A DNA stretch of 64,000 nt from Paraescarpia echinospica. Lineage: Eukaryota > Annelida > Polychaeta > Sabellida > Siboglinidae. The stretch spans positions 27,697,805 to 27,761,804 of the forward strand of contig CM034532.1 of NCBI GenBank assembly GCA_020002185.1, written 5' to 3'. How positions within the stretch are numbered: the first letter of the stretch is position 1; every line of letters begins with the position of its first letter. Below, piece by piece: positions 1 to 13,645 of this stretch. Under the pieces are notes generated by a model, which was given only the letters and a program-made list of their open reading frames with translations, had not been told where the DNA came from and ran no database searches. The position numbers and the translations under genes are program-made.

Positions 1-225
1 TTTCATTTCCCTGCATGGGATTTTTTATTTCCCCTGGCATAGACACTATAGAAGGGACCAACGGCTTATAGCGTCTCTTCCAAAAGACACGGGCAACATA
101 GGGTGAACGAAATTGGCCAAGTTCTGACACGGTGGCCTGTATCGGTACTGAACCACCGATTGGTACCACGATTCGAACCCTGGTTCCTCCGATCAACAGT
201 GGCATTCTGACTGCCATGCTGCATT
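1..225 (-). repeat. tRNA-derived SINE, type B, copy 1 (reverse orientation)
   Basis: Read on the minus strand this starts with a tRNA-like head whose B box (GGTTCGAATC) is intact around 168-180. A core ending near CCTATGTTGC follows, and then a tail with CTTCTATAGTGTCTATGCCA. The same modules occur at 14750-14990 in forward orientation and, truncated, at 45436-45575. It lies in the last intron of the upstream TDH copy. The left boundary is cut by the window edge. Confidence 0.7.
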
Positions 226-1434
<1,209 letters not shown>

Positions 1435-1552
1435 CAGATCTCGCATCTTAACAGAGCACATCAATGCAATAACGTCAAGAGAGCCACTGGAGGAAAATGG
1501 AGAAAATCACACTTGAAGTTAGACAATAATGATGCAGGGAATGGGATAGAAG

Positions 1553-1884
1553 CACAGAAATAGTATCCTCACTGACATGGCAGTCACTGGTGTGGCACAG
1601 AAATAGTGTCCTCACTGACATTGCAGTCACCGGTGTGGCACAGAAATAGTGTCCTCACTGACATGGCAGTCGCCGGTGTGTCACAGAAATAGTGTCCTCA
1701 CTGACAAGGCAGTCGCTGGTGTGGCACAGAAATAGTGTCCTCACTGACATGGCAGTTGCCGGTGTGGCACAGAATTAGTGTCCTCACTGACATGGCAGTC
1801 GCCGGTGTGTCACAGCAATAGTATCCTCACTGACATGGCAGTCACCGGTGTGTCACAGAAATAGTGTCCTCACTGACATGGCAG
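1553..1884. repeat. 43-bp minisatellite in the TDH-A 3' UTR
   Basis: Nearly eight head-to-tail copies of a 43-bp unit beginning cacagaaatagtgtcctcac and ending near gccggtgtgt. Copies differ at a few positions (agtatcc/agtgtcc, acatggc/acaaggc, gtcgccg/gtcaccg). It begins 119 bp after the TDH-A stop codon. Confidence 0.92.
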
Positions 1885-3430
1885 CAGCTTTTTGCATATT
1901 GAAAAAGCGCTTTAAATTTAACAAGGATTCTGTTTAATGATTACTTTTCTTTATGAGCTCTTTCTTAGTGAAACGGTCCCCTGGTCTGTTGAAAGGAATA
2001 CAGTGTAGTAAATAAAAAAATTACTACCACCGGTGTGATACTAAGCACAGAATAGAGACATCTTGCAACAATTTTCAAAGATATTTATTTTGGAGTGATG
2101 GCCCATTCAGAGTTTTGTATTGATACGGTTTACAAATATGTCTGCCCAGAGAATTTGTGAGAAAAACATTTGTGTCTACATGATCATTGCCTAAACCTTG
2201 GTGCTTATATTGATCTGGAATTCTATCAGTGGCCGACTTTTTCTTTACTAACTTCTGCGAGAGGCACATTGCTATTTATCCATATTGTTATGTAGAGAGG
2301 GAGTCCTGCTTTTGCAGCATTGCTTTTGAGTTGAACGTCAAGGAGATGTATGTTTGTCAGTCATAAGTAAATAGGCTGTATTAATCCAGAGTTGATTGAG
2401 TCAACATGTGGTAGTCGACAGTTGACAGTCACTGTAAATTGTTTGTCTGATTTATAGTCGGCTGCACAAAACTTGTGAAAGAATTTAGTCATCTTGAAAG
2501 GGTGAAATGAATTAAATGTCATTGAAGCCAATTTAATGTTATATAGATCTATGTTATTTTACCATTTAATGTTTATCTCAATAGAAACATTATTAAATAT
2601 TGTTTCGGCAATGTGTATGTTTTGTATGTACGTGAGGCATAGTATAAACAATTTGTGAATGCTTTTATTTTACTTTTTGACATTAGCTTAGATGCAGACG
2701 TACACAAAAATGAAAACAAGAGATGGTGCTTATGGTGGCGGTTTGTTGAGCAACTTAGAGATGTGTCAGAATGAAAAGGAAAAGTTTTCAGAGTCACTTT
2801 ATATGCCATGTGCCTTACAAAGCTTACATCACGGCAGTTTTATGTGATTGAAATGTGTGATATTTATGAAAGTGTAGTGTTATGACATTATTTATCGAGT
2901 ACACATTTATGTATTTCTAAGCCTTCCGTGTTACACGTTTTGGGGGGCTCTTTATAGATGCTCATTGGGCTGAAAATGCACTGGCAGTAGTTATTGCAAC
3001 GGTTGTTGAATGTGATCGTGTGAGTGTTTATGAAGGTGACAGAACACAGCGTGACATTGTCGCTGTTTTCACTGCCAATGTATATCTTGTGATATTATAC
3101 AACATATTTCACACAGAGGGATAGGTCTTTGTAGCGTTTTATTTGCTTATCATGGGATGGAAGCTACTGCAGCGTGAAATGAGGTTTTACACTCATTGTA
3201 ACCTGCACAAATAGTCATATGGTGTTTATCTTCAGCTTGGCTAATAAACTTGTTGTTGTTTTTTCTATGTTTATTGTTTTAAATAAAGATACATATTGTA
3301 AAAGGGTACACCTTTTGTTGTTTATCTAAACACAGATTGGTGCAAAATATGAAGCTGTTGCTAAACCATACTTGAGACAACGATAGCTAGAGTCCTACGA
3401 TGACATTTTCCTTCACCTTGTGGCTATCTT
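1885..3430. other. TDH-A 3' flank with candidate polyadenylation signals
   Basis: AT-rich with no recognisable protein. AATAAA hexamers occur near 2010 and at 3243-3248 and 3282-3287. Any of these could end the TDH-A transcript, and the sequence does not decide between them. Short open frames on the minus strand (2075-2269, 2573-2809) have no family signature. Confidence 0.35.
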
Positions 3431-3439
3431 GGTTGGTTC

Positions 3440-4990
3440 GACTGTGACATCGCAAGACGGGGGGGGGTGCTGTTCGAAATTTGTCGCTGTAACTACAGAT
3501 ATTCGTTGTACGTCGCGCTGCTTTTCACAATCCAGCTTCTCTCCGCTGTCTCGGCTGAAATTATAATTATGACATCCGAAGACGGAGGGGATGGGTTGCT
3601 TTCGAAAAATGTTTCGCGGCCGCGCCGCCTATTATTGGGAGGGGGCAGAAAACTGTCTGCACTCTAATTAATTGCACAAACCTTTCACAGTCAACAAAAA
3701 TACAATTTAGATTTCCACCCGCCATTGACGATCGCCACAAAAACAAACATTCACGCCCATATTTAACAGAGGGGCAGAACCATGTCTCTCCCCTCCAAAA
3801 GAAATTCCCCCGTTCCCGAGTCTATGGGAACAGTTAGTGTTGAATGGTAGACACCTTTATGGTTCTCAATTTGTTTGTTAAACACATTAACTTTGCTGTG
3901 TAATTGGTGAAAAGCAAGAGTTGGTGATCGTCTTTCCGTGAAAGCAGTTTGATGACTATGTATTCACGTGAAAGAGATTTGGTGACTTTGGGTTCGAAGT
4001 GAAAGAGATTTGGTGATCATGTCCTCACGTGGAAGTGAACAAGTTGGTGACCATTTCGTTTTTAGTGAAGCAATATTATACTCATGTGAAGTTGAAACAG
4101 CTCTTTTCCAAGAGCCAAGAGATTCACGTACCTCGATCTTGCTTGACGTCACCATTCAACTCCCGTCCTGTCAAAAGACAAGTACTCGCTCCAAAAGAGG
4201 CATGTGTCGCTCATGCCAACATGGTGTTCGTAAATTATCTTTCTTGTTTACAAAGAATAATAGCAACTAACGGATACAAGCAAACACGTCATGCGTTCAC
4301 TGTGTACCGTCTGAGTTGCAGGCTTGCAGCTTACTCAGAGTTTCCGTGACTCGTAATTATGATCAGTAGACTTCACGTGTTCAACGTAGTGACGTCCAAG
4401 CAATCAATATTGGATTCCTGTCCATGTTCGTCGATAGATGCCCACTGTCACACTATTGGACCAATAGGGCCTATATATATAGTTCGAATGTCCCTTTTTC
4501 ATTGTCCCAGTAATGATTGTATTCATTTGTCCAGGTCAGGACGTAAAGAGCCATTGACAATATCGTTGGCTTTTTATTAGCCCCAGTCGGCAAAACCTGA
4601 TTGAGCCAATGAAATGCATACTTCATTGTGCCAATAATGGGCCAAACGAGAAGTTGCGCGCCGCATCATGTGAAGTGTCAATAAAAATGTTGCCTCTTAC
4701 TGTATCAAATGCAAATAAAACATATTTGGACCTTTACAACAATTAACAAAACTTTATCTGTCAGACGAAATGTCAGTCTGCTTTCTCCGCTGTAGGCCAT
4801 AGGCCGATCAAGGGGGACCTGGAGACACATGCCCCCTAGACCTTTGTAATTTTGCGTGCCCGTAGACCTGTTTGAATGGGTCTACGTGACCGTTTACTAC
4901 TAGACCGTTTGGAAAATGTGCCCCCGTTGAGGTCACAATAAGGTGAAGTTACGCCTTTTTCCCCCCCTATTGTCAACCCGCCTACGGGGC
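3440..4990. repeat. Decayed DNA-transposon (hAT-type MITE) fragments
   Basis: The stretch 4790-4990 has the phrase ggccgatcaagggggacctggagacacatgccccctagacctttg and then cccgtagacc. This recurs at 46676-47300. The stretch 3440-3640 carries gacatccgaagacgg and gcggccgcgccgcc, matching phrases near 46793-46880 and 48940-49030. It looks like one non-autonomous family with ends of the type ggcggatccagggg. Nothing coding is supported between 3650 and 4780, apart from a local run of aagagatttggtgac repeats near 3940-4050. Confidence 0.5.
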
Positions 4991-5467
4991 TAGTTGTAAC
5001 AACACACAGGGCACACGGTTACCGGAAGAACATGTGGATCGCGACGCAACTGTCACTTGTACAAGTTAATACTATGACATTAATTTGATTATACACAGAC
5101 CTGCCACATCATACGGATTACCCGTATCCGATAAGGATGTTGTTAATTTTTTTAGTAATACGGCCATACTCCATTTTGATAGGGATTTCAATAAAAAATG
5201 TAAAACCGTTATATAGCTACATTATTTACTTGTATGCATCACAAAACCATACTGCGGTCATATCAGTCAAAAAACCAACAGCTTTCGATGCAATGAAGTA
5301 ATTGTTTATTTTAGTGACTAACTACATCGAAAGAACGAACAATAGTCACTGATTTAGTTCATTGTAGCGCGCAATAGCCAATAGATGGCGCGCTCGTAAA
5401 TTGTAGTTCTGAAAAATGCGGCAGGTGGCTCAACGGCGGGAAACAGCTAATCGACACACCCGTAACG

Positions 5468-6052
5468 TTGTTGACCTGCGCATTATCAACTTCGAAGATG
5501 CGCTCCTTCTTCGAGGATGAAGATGTCACGCCAGCCGTCCAGGCGTCATTCATCAACGATGTGCGTGAATGTTACTGTGCGGTTGTGCGCAAGATGGTCG
5601 CAAAGTTTCCGTTCGGCAACTCGGTGTTGCGCGACTTGAGTGTTATCGACCCTTCAGCCCGTATGAACCTCACGTACGAGTCATTTGTGCGTCTGGCAGC
5701 CCGTTTTGCTCCAGACGTTGATGCCGAATATCTGAAAGATGAGTATGAGCATTTTCAGCTGTTAGCCGATGACGCCATCGTGCTGGAGGAGGATGACCAA
5801 GTGCGGCAGATCAACCACGTCTCGTCTGAGATTCTCTCAATCAAGACGCCGTTTCATGCCTTCCGCTTCCCGCTATTGGCAAATGTGATGGCACCGCTTC
5901 TCTGCCTCCCACACAGCAATGCTGATGTAGAGAGACAGTTTTCCATCTTGCGGAACATACACACAGACGCACGCCACAGCTTGAATGCGGACACCATTAC
6001 TGCGTACCTTCAATGTAAACTGAACATCGACAGCCGCTGCTGTATCTGTTGA
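5468..6052 (+). pseudogene. hAT transposase, C-terminal part
   Basis: A 194-codon open frame whose last 55 residues carry the hAT dimerisation signature: LPHSNADVERQFS, then a basic/His stretch (HTDARHSL) and a final helix. The part before it is acidic and lacks the N-terminal BED finger and the first DDE residues, so this is a 3' fragment of a cut-and-paste transposase, or the last exon of one. There are no stops within it, so decay may be recent. The frame ends at TGA 6050-6052. No terminal repeats or target duplication were confirmed. The ATG at the start is arbitrary. Confidence 0.8.
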
Positions 6053-6373
6053 GATGCTGAGACTGGCTAAATCTGCAACGTATGCTGAGTCACAGTGATG
6101 AATGTAGATTGTGGAAGAGGTTGAGTATAATGTATAAGTAATACAATTATGTACTTGTTGTTATGGTATGTGCGACACATATGTATATATGAATGATACA
6201 GATTCTTACAAAATTTTAGGTCAAAAATACAGATTGCAACCCAAAAATTTTGGCAGGTCTGTATACACATGTATACGTAGTGTACATAATGTGTGTCACA
6301 ATGGTGATGTGACATATTCATGTACTGTTTTTCATTTTTGGTCACCAATGGGAGCACATTGCTCTTATTAAGC

Positions 6374-6600
6374 CCGCCGCACACCGCCCGATTGTCTATA
6401 CGCTGCGACGCATCTCGACCGTCGCAGCGTAGACAATCGTGCGTAATCGGGGCGGTGTGCGTGTGCTTACGACTACGATTGCCCAGTCTTACGTCGAGTT
6501 GGGGGCAATCGTGGCGATTGAACATGTTCAATTGGCACGACTGTCGTTGACTGTGGGAATCTTGTACAATCGGGGCGGTCTGCAGCACTTACCGATTGTG
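6374..6600. repeat. Subterminal hairpin and GC-rich repeats, probable Harbinger element end
   Basis: A near-perfect inverted repeat at about 6390-6440: cgattgtctatacgctgcgac pairs with gtcgcagcgtagacaatcg around a short loop. Related phrases (atcggggcggtgtgcg, atcggggcggtctgc) repeat to 6590. It sits 60-280 bp before a MADF-like reading frame, as expected for the end of a PIF/Harbinger element. The matching right end was not located. Confidence 0.45.
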
Positions 6601-6663
6601 ATTTACGAATCGTAAGGAATTAACCAATCAGAGAACTGAAGATAACATTTTATTCTAGTGAAA

Positions 6664-6820
6664 ATGGCTGATTTCTGGTGCGAGATGATGGAGGACGCAC
6701 TTGTCGATATGTGGCGTAATTAGCCTTATTTATTTTATAGTTCATCTTAGTCGTATTCCAACAAAAATGCCAAAGCAAAGGCCTTAGAAGAGATTGCCTT
6801 CACACTTGATCGAACTGGCG
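6664..6820 (+). pseudogene. Harbinger accessory gene (MADF/Myb-SANT-like), broken first exon
   Basis: From ATG 6664 the frame reads MADFWCEMMEDALVDMW, then two in-frame stops (TAG), then a segment with SNKNAKAKALEEIAF and TGG before a good donor (GGCG|GTAAGT at 6821). The pattern W..L..LW, then Y.N...K..A..EI...L resembles MADF/Myb-like DNA-binding domains carried as the second gene of PIF/Harbinger elements. The two stops show it is dead. The transposase relic on the opposite strand at 8917-10137 is the expected partner. Confidence 0.55.
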
Positions 6821-6879
6821 GTAAGTAAAAATAATCGCTTCTTTTAATCATTACTTTACGTTTAGTAGGCTATTACCGC

Positions 6880-8405
6880 AATGATACCAAGACTTAAGCC
6901 GGGGTGGGTGTGAGGATAAGCTCTCACAACCTATTAAGTGCCCCAGCGGTGTGCGTCTCGTAAAGCCTCTGGCCTTCACGTGGAGGAATTGTTCTTGGTG
7001 ACAGAAGGGGCAACGGCGGATATCTGGCGCCTTAAAACCAGACGCTTCGAACATATGGGGCTCGTTAACCTTGACTGGTCGCCTGTCTAGGAGAAGGTAA
7101 ACTCTTATTCCTAAACTCCGCTGGCTTGCGGCTATACCCACACATGGGAAAGGCTAAGGGAGAAAACACGGACAGCAAATCCGGAGTCGGAGTCCTGAAG
7201 GCAGTCCGACGTTGTGTTCAACGTCCTCCTGGCAGTTCGATCCTGCGACGGCACTGGTGCCAAATTGTATCGGCTCCGGCTGTTCCTTTGGATCTACCAG
7301 TGACGTGGACTATTTAACTTGTCTCGCCTAAAAGCGAAGACCAAGGTGCGCCGGGCCCTCGTCAGAGACTTTCTGTTTGTGGATGATGCAGCAGTCATCA
7401 CGCAAACTTGGGACGAGATAAAAAAAAACTTACGAACCGCTTTGCAAAGGCATGCATGGATTTCGGACTGACAATCAGCTTGAGAAAGACTAACATCATG
7501 GGGCAGGATGTGATCACTCCCCCAGCCATCACCATAAACAATAATTATGAACTAGAGGTCGTCTACCTCTTCACCTACCTCGGGTCCACCATTGCCGACA
7601 ACCTCTCCATAGAAGCAGAAATCAGCAGAAGGATTGAGAGAGCGGCATCAACACTTGCCCGGCTTACAAAGAGAGTGTGGAATAACAAAATGCTGACGGA
7701 GCACACAAAGGAGACAGTGTACAATGCATGCGTGCTGATTGCACTTATGTAAGGCAGTGTATCCTGGACGCTGTACTCCACTCAGGAGAATCGAATGAAC
7801 TAATTTCACATGCGTTGCCTGCGGCGCATCCTCGGGATCTCCTGTCTGTGAGCCTGGTGACCTTGCTCAGGCAATGCCGCCTCCGCTGGCTCGGCCACGT
7901 GCATCGGATGGAAGATGGGAGACTTCCAAAAGACATCCTCTACGGAGAGCTGGCCTCTGGAAAAAGAGCTGCAGGACGTGCCCATCTGCGCTTCAAGGAC
8001 GTATGCAAACGAGACTTGCAGGCACTAGACATAGATGTTGACAATTGGGAGGGTCTTGCTGGAGACCGATCCACGTGGGGGCAGGAACTACACAGGTGTC
8101 TCAAAAGAGGAGAGGAGACTCTCTGCAGGCTAGCAGAAGAAAAACGCTACCGCAAAAAAACACCCAGGCTGAGAACAGAGCCGAGAGGGCCTTCAAGTGC
8201 AGCATATGCAATAAAGACTACCACTCAAGAATTGGCCTCTACAGCCACAACAGACGCTGCCCAGCCAACAACTGATCTTCGACACCAGGGCACAGATTCA
8301 GTCTTACGAGACTGCAGGATGCCTACTAGTACCGCAATATTGTCTACTTCAAAATGTCAGTGTTTGTTGAACTTGTTTGTTCCTGCTAATGTTATTATAA
8401 TGTGA
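6880..8405 (+). pseudogene. Non-LTR retrotransposon (LINE) 3' part: reverse transcriptase end and C-terminal zinc finger
   Basis: The catalytic FVDD box of reverse transcriptase is at 7376-7387. It is followed, after a frame change, by the thumb/connection region (GLTISLRKTNIM, YLGSTIADN, at 7408-7752). A second frame (7728-8270) has RWLGHVHRM followed by GRAHLRFKDVCKRD, typical of LINE-encoded proteins. A third frame near 8195-8275 ends with a C-x2-C...H-x4-C finger (CSICNKDYHSRIGLYSHNRRC spaced over 21 residues). At least three frameshifts separate these parts. The N-terminal endonuclease is absent. It lies between the two Harbinger gene relics and may be inserted in that element. Confidence 0.85.
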
Positions 8406-8916
8406 AATCGTCTTCAGTCTAAGCCCCGTATTGGAGTAAACGGAACCGTATGCGTAGGCCCTATCACTGTCTATGTTAACCGTATCGACTGAATTTAATA
8501 AAATTTCAAAAGTTAAACTTAATGTAGGTTTGTTTTAGAATAATCCGACCCGGAAAGGGTATATTAAACTGGCCTTACAATGTTATGCGATTTTACCTAT
8601 ATTTACTTGCTGAAATCCGCCTGCGGCTAGGCTCAAAACGTCTAGCATTTAGCAAAATTGAAGTTTTAAATAACTTTGAACACCGAAGTCGAGAAACAAT
8701 CCGGCGTCATTTCGTTGGGTGCATTAATTTTTGTTCCCATTGCCATGGCACAGCTCCAACTTGGGAGTTGACGTAGACACCCACGTGATCGCGTTGTGCT
8801 TTGGCTCTGTACATGGGATTGTGACCGGCAGGAAGGGCCGCTTGAGCTAATATGGGGTTGTTCCTCCAAGCCCCTGCATGGGATGATATCATGGGTCGCT
8901 GAATCCTCGTGGTCGG

Positions 8917-10137
8917 CTACGGGATTAACTGCACTCTTAAGAAGTTGTAAAGAGCACAGCAAGCTAAGACGATCTTTTCCACCTGTTCTGGTTCCAGAGC
9001 GATGTGGGTGAAAACAACTCTGAATCTGTTCTCGAAGATACCGAACGCATCCTCAACTACCCTTCTCGATCGAGACAATCTGTAGCTGTAGACTCGCTGG
9101 GTGGAATCGAGGTTTCTGTATGGATAAGGCTTTATTAGGTACTCTTTCAAGTCAAATGCCTCATCAGCAACTATAAAGTGATTCACTGGTCGGTTATCTC
9201 CTGGAAAGCTTGTTGGTGGAGGTAAATTCGCAATGTTACTCTCCAAAGAATACTTCAGTGAACAACCATTGAATACGCCCCCATCGGAGATTCTACCCTT
9301 TGCTCCCACATCAACATAAAGAAACGTATAGTCCGCGTCAACTAGTGCCATCATCACAACGCAGATATTTCTTATAATTGAAATAGGTGGATCCCGAATT
9401 GATAGATGGCCTTTGCATCACGTGCTTCCCATCAAGTTCCCCTATGCAGTTCGGCCTATTCCATGCACCTATCCGGGAAACCAGTCGCGACGGCCGTCCA
9501 CTTCTCAGCTGTTGGGGGACACTGAAAACATGAAAATTACGGATTAAATTACATTTAAAAACTTGCCTTTTCTAGAATGGTTATTTAATTCATTAGCAAT
9601 TCCGTATTTGATGCGGATTCATATCATGTAAATACCGTTATGTAATATTTGTTTAATAGAGTTATTTCAGAATGTTACAAACATCCAGTAATTATATGAT
9701 TTAAACACACACCTTGAATTACGTCTCATTCAGGACAGTGTAAATAGCTGCACACGTTTCTGGGATAATCTTCCCTACAGTTGTTTCCCCCATCCTGAAC
9801 TGGAAAGCCAGGCTCCTGCATGTCTTACCTCTTTTTAAATGAAGTAAAGCGGATCACTGAAGTATTGACGATTATTTTCTAGTGGAAATAATTATGCTAA
9901 CGAAATAAATATTCTGAGAATTTGTTTGCATTCAATTGATAAAATACTGATTTGATGCATCAACACAGTTATCAATAATGACACAATCATAAATTTGGCT
10001 TAGCTTTTTATTCAATATAAAAATCGTTCCACGTTCATATCAATAGCATATCATTTATAATCAAATAGGACTGCCTACCTGTTGCAAGAAATCTCAGGGT
10101 CACGGCGAGCCTCCTTGCCGGGGAGATTGCGGCTCGA
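8917..10137 (-). pseudogene. PIF/Harbinger (HARBI1-like) transposase, decayed
   Basis: Read right to left on the minus strand. A first piece around 10085-10137 has ISPARRLAVTLRFLATG and a donor. A second around 9735-9835 has FRMGETTVGKIIPETCAA. A third around 9361-9540 has [10 protein letters not shown] with the first catalytic Asp. The last (8917-9357) has DVGAKGRISDGGVF with the second Asp, then DEAFDLKEYL and the final helical region with RRVVEDAFG. Piece order matches the family. Frame changes at about 9358 and in the 9450-9520 part show it is broken, though the last 146-codon frame is clean. The element's companion MADF-like gene lies at 6664 in convergent orientation. Confidence 0.85.
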
Positions 10138-10779
10138 TAGTTAGTGTGTTGTTTGACGATAAGCGGGGAAACAAGATGAAGAAGGGTGTCAAATAACGCA
10201 GGATACACTCATAGTCATACAGCCTCAGAGCCTGGCAACATTTCGAAAGCTGCCAGCGTCTTATGCGGCCAACTCCTTTACAAGGTTGTTGTAACACCCT
10301 TGTTCATTATGTCTCCCCACCCATGTCTTTACCCAAACCCTACGTTTTTGTCCGTCTTCCGCCTCCGATTAACTAACCTACTAATCACGAAAACACTTTC
10401 TGCAACGGAAGGCGCCGTATTGTTGAAGTTCGGATACAAACCGAAAGGTGGCTGCCAGTGTTTCATAATAATAACGCTAGGTTTATATAACCAGTTGTTA
10501 ACAATCGTGCGGTGAATAATATTGTGTGAACACAGCTAAAAAAAGTTGTTGATGGTTAAAAAGCCAGTTTTTACACCTCGTTAATGTCGCCTTGTGATCG
10601 GCTCGTTTTTTGCACAGTTTGACTTCTTCTGGACTTCCAACGAACTACTGTCGAAGGCGTCTCCATATGTGCGTTACGTTTTCATAAAACATCGCTAGCC
10701 CCGCTCTCCCCTGTGTAACGCACAGGCGTAGATGCGGTGGCGTCGAGTCTCGAGTCTATCACCGCTGCATTGGAGCAAC

Positions 10780-11345
10780 TCCGCGACGGTGATCACGACA
10801 CGGCTGACACACGCTTTGATGCCGCCATCCTCCTGTCATGTGTGATATCTTACACATCCATTGCCTATCTGGCTTTCTGGCGTCCAATCAATGATGTTCA
10901 GATATTCCTGCAAAAGCTTGGGCTCGGACTGGACAGTTGCACCACCAAACTCGGGACTACCGTTCTCTTCTGCGAAGAAGAACGCGAAAACGTCGTTGAA
11001 GAGACAAAGGCGACGGCCACAGCGTTCTGCGAGGAAATGGGAGTAGCAACAGAAAGAATGGTGCGGCGGAGAAGACGAATGGCAGGAGAAAACGCTGACG
11101 ATACAGGCTTGTCACTACAAGCGGAGGTGAGAGCAGCTGCAGATCATCGATCGACTCCACGGGAAGATAAGAAACAGGACAACTCACATGATGGATATGA
11201 ACGATAAATTCGGGTTTCATACCAATATGAAGCGCCTGATGGACTCAACGAATAATGAAGATATCGACTCTGCTGTCGAACGATTCACTCACACTTACGT
11301 CGACATCGCCGCTGAAAGGATGAAGGGGGAGATACGCCGTGCGTG
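10780..11345 (+). pseudogene. hAT/ZMYM1-like transposase fragment
   Basis: Open frame 10737-11207 carries a segment with FCEEERENVVEE, FCEEMGV and a basic run MVRRRRRMAG. A second frame from 11188 carries MMDMNDKFGFHTNMKRLMDS and then a helical stretch to a TGA near 11345. The Arg-rich linker followed by an FGF-type segment is the layout seen in the TTF-type/ZMYM1-like hAT transposases. The frame change near 11130-11200 means it cannot make one protein. Its start and end are not defined, and no target duplication was found. Confidence 0.55.
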
Positions 11346-12155
11346 ACGTCACCTCCATAGTAACGAACGGCAAACAGGAGAGACGGCTAGAAACTGGAAT
11401 GCTCTCGATCTCCTTAAATGGGTAGTGGAATGGGCACGCTAGACTTCTTTCCTAAATTATGTCGTGGACTTCGAAGACGTAATTGCCAAGTGCGTGTCAA
11501 TCAAAGCAAGAAAGGCTGTATGATAATTTGACGGATCTTCTGCGTTCGAACCAACGAATAACTCTCCTTTTCTCATTGGCCTATCGTTGTCGATGCGATG
11601 GAAACGGCGGGACAGTTGTTAACTATGACCACTGTATAATCATTAGTTTGTTAGCTGACCACTTTTGAGGGTTTTACGGGAGATTTTTATTGGTTTCGCT
11701 GGAGATGTTGTGAATATCGTATTGAAGTGTAGTTCAGCATGGTGCAGCTGCGCTGAATCATTAAACCGCGTCTATCAATACGTTCATAATGATATGTTTG
11801 CTACTTACTACACCACTAGCAATACCTAGTCCATTACTGCACTCTTGGGGGGGTTTACTCTTGCTCCAGTGGCGCTTGGCCTCGTTACGCTACTGCCGAG
11901 TGAGATGCTGAAGGTTCGCCGATAACCTGTCTAGTTGCACTTTCGTTTGTCTGCCGAAGTGTGGCAGTGCTGTTGTGTGTATATATGACAGAGGGTACAT
12001 TCACGAGAGTCCCACAGGCTCCAGCTCATTGCAGTAGGCTTGTCGTTCACATTCCGGGGGATCTGCTGGTCTTTAAAATATATAATATTGGGAAAGCTCT
12101 TTTTAATTGGGGGCTAACATAAGAGTTTGCATACATAAACAATTGCAAACACGCA
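11346..12155. other. Intergenic, nothing recognised
   Basis: Mixed-composition DNA without a protein-like frame. A few CpG-rich phrases near 11870-11900 may be old mobile DNA. No repeat family seen elsewhere in the window matches. Confidence 0.3.
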
Positions 12156-12158
12156 CAT

Positions 12159-12228
<70 letters not shown>

Positions 12229-12252
12229 ACACACACACAGTCACACACACAA
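12156..12252. repeat. (CA)n microsatellite
   Basis: About 45 CA units with two small interruptions (ctcacac, gtcacac). Open frames across it on both strands encode only His-Thr or Val-Cys runs and are artefacts. Confidence 0.98.
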
Positions 12253-12408
12253 ATGTAAGCATACGTGCAAGAAAAGACGAACTACATACAGGCGTGCGCG
12301 TCCATACAAATACGTACTAGTGATATGTACACGCGTGCTATTTATATGCAAACTGAAAACGCAAACAAGATTTAACAAGATTGCCATCCAGAGAATTAAC
12401 TCTAGATG

Positions 12409-13645
12409 GCAGGTGGACAAGGAAGCCCTTTGGCTTATCGAGAGTCCAACCCTTTTATCTACATATATCCAGCCCTTCTGAGGTATGTGTCGATTTTATT
12501 TTTAAACATATTCACACTACTAGCACCCACACAATCATCAGATAATCTGTTCCATTCATTCACAGTCCTTTGTGAAAATGAGAATTTTCTTACGTCTAAT
12601 CTACACTGCTCCTTTACTAATGTAACTTCATGTCCTCTAGTCTTTCTATCTTTCTTAACTGAAAAAACATATTTCTATCAATATTTTCATAACCATTCAA
12701 TATTTTAAACACTTCTATCTGATCTCCTCTCAGTCTCCTGGTCTCTAGTGTTGTTAAACCACATTCTTTTAGGCGTTTTTCATAACTAAGATCCCTCAGT
12801 TTTGGTATCATTTTAGTCGCTCTCCTCTGTACTCTTTCTAGCATATCTATGTCCTTCTTGCGGTATGGCCTCCACGCTTGTATACAATATTCTAAATGAG
12901 GCCTAACTATTGTTTTGTACAGCGGTATTATTAATTATTTTTCTTTATATGCTATATTTCGCCTAATCAATCCAAGGATTTGATTTCCCTTTGAAGCTGC
13001 AATTCCACACTGCTCTGAAACCTTCATGTCAGCACTAATTGTCAGCCCTAAGTCTTTTTCTTTTACAGTAGTACTTAGTACAGTTCCCCCCATTGTATAT
13101 TCTACATATTCGTTCCCATGTCATGTGTGAAGGCATTTACATTTCCCAAAATTGAACAACATTTGCCACTTTTCAGACCATTTGATCAACCTGTCAAGAT
13201 CATCTTGTAAATGCTGTCTATCCCCATCACTTTTAATCCTTCTAAACACTTTTGTATCATCTGCAAATTTCAACACCTTGCTAGCTATATCATCGTCCAA
13301 ATCGTTTATATATATTAAGAATAATATAGGTCCCAGTACTGATCCCTGTGGAACCCCACTCAAAACTGATTTCCAGTTTGAAGCCTCCCCATCAACAACT
13401 ACCCGTTGTCTTCTGTCAATCAGCCATTTTTCTATCCAGTTAGCTATACCATTTCCTATGCCATGGGCTTTTAGTTTAAGCAGTAATCTCTGATGTGGCA
13501 CTTTGTCGAAAGCTTTTTGAAAATCTAAGTAGATGATATCTATTGGTGATCCATCATCTACCCACTTAGTGATATCTTCCAAAAAACATAACATATTTGT
13601 TAAACATGACCTCGCTATCGATGACGTGACTGACTGGGCACTCAT
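12409..13645 (-). pseudogene. LINE reverse transcriptase, 3' half (CR1/jockey-like)
   Basis: The minus frame 13645-13121 contains reverse transcriptase blocks in order: YLDFQKAFDKVPHQRLL, then SGVPQGSVLGPILFLIYIND, then the catalytic FADD with TKVF. A second minus frame (12844-12617) carries the downstream ERVQRRATKMIPKL and YEKRLKECGL region. Between them the frame is interrupted. The 5' half with the endonuclease is missing, as is usual for 5'-truncated LINE copies. A related but distinct tail occurs at 50640-51480. This copy lies upstream of TDH-B on the opposite strand. Confidence 0.9.

Noticed and set aside
11483..11668. Small plus frame, and similar 60-80-codon frames across the introns
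   Set aside because: Lengths expected by chance in AT-rich DNA, with no family motif and no splice context.
12047..12481. Frames rich in His-Thr or Val-Cys
   Set aside because: Direct translation of the (CA)n microsatellite.
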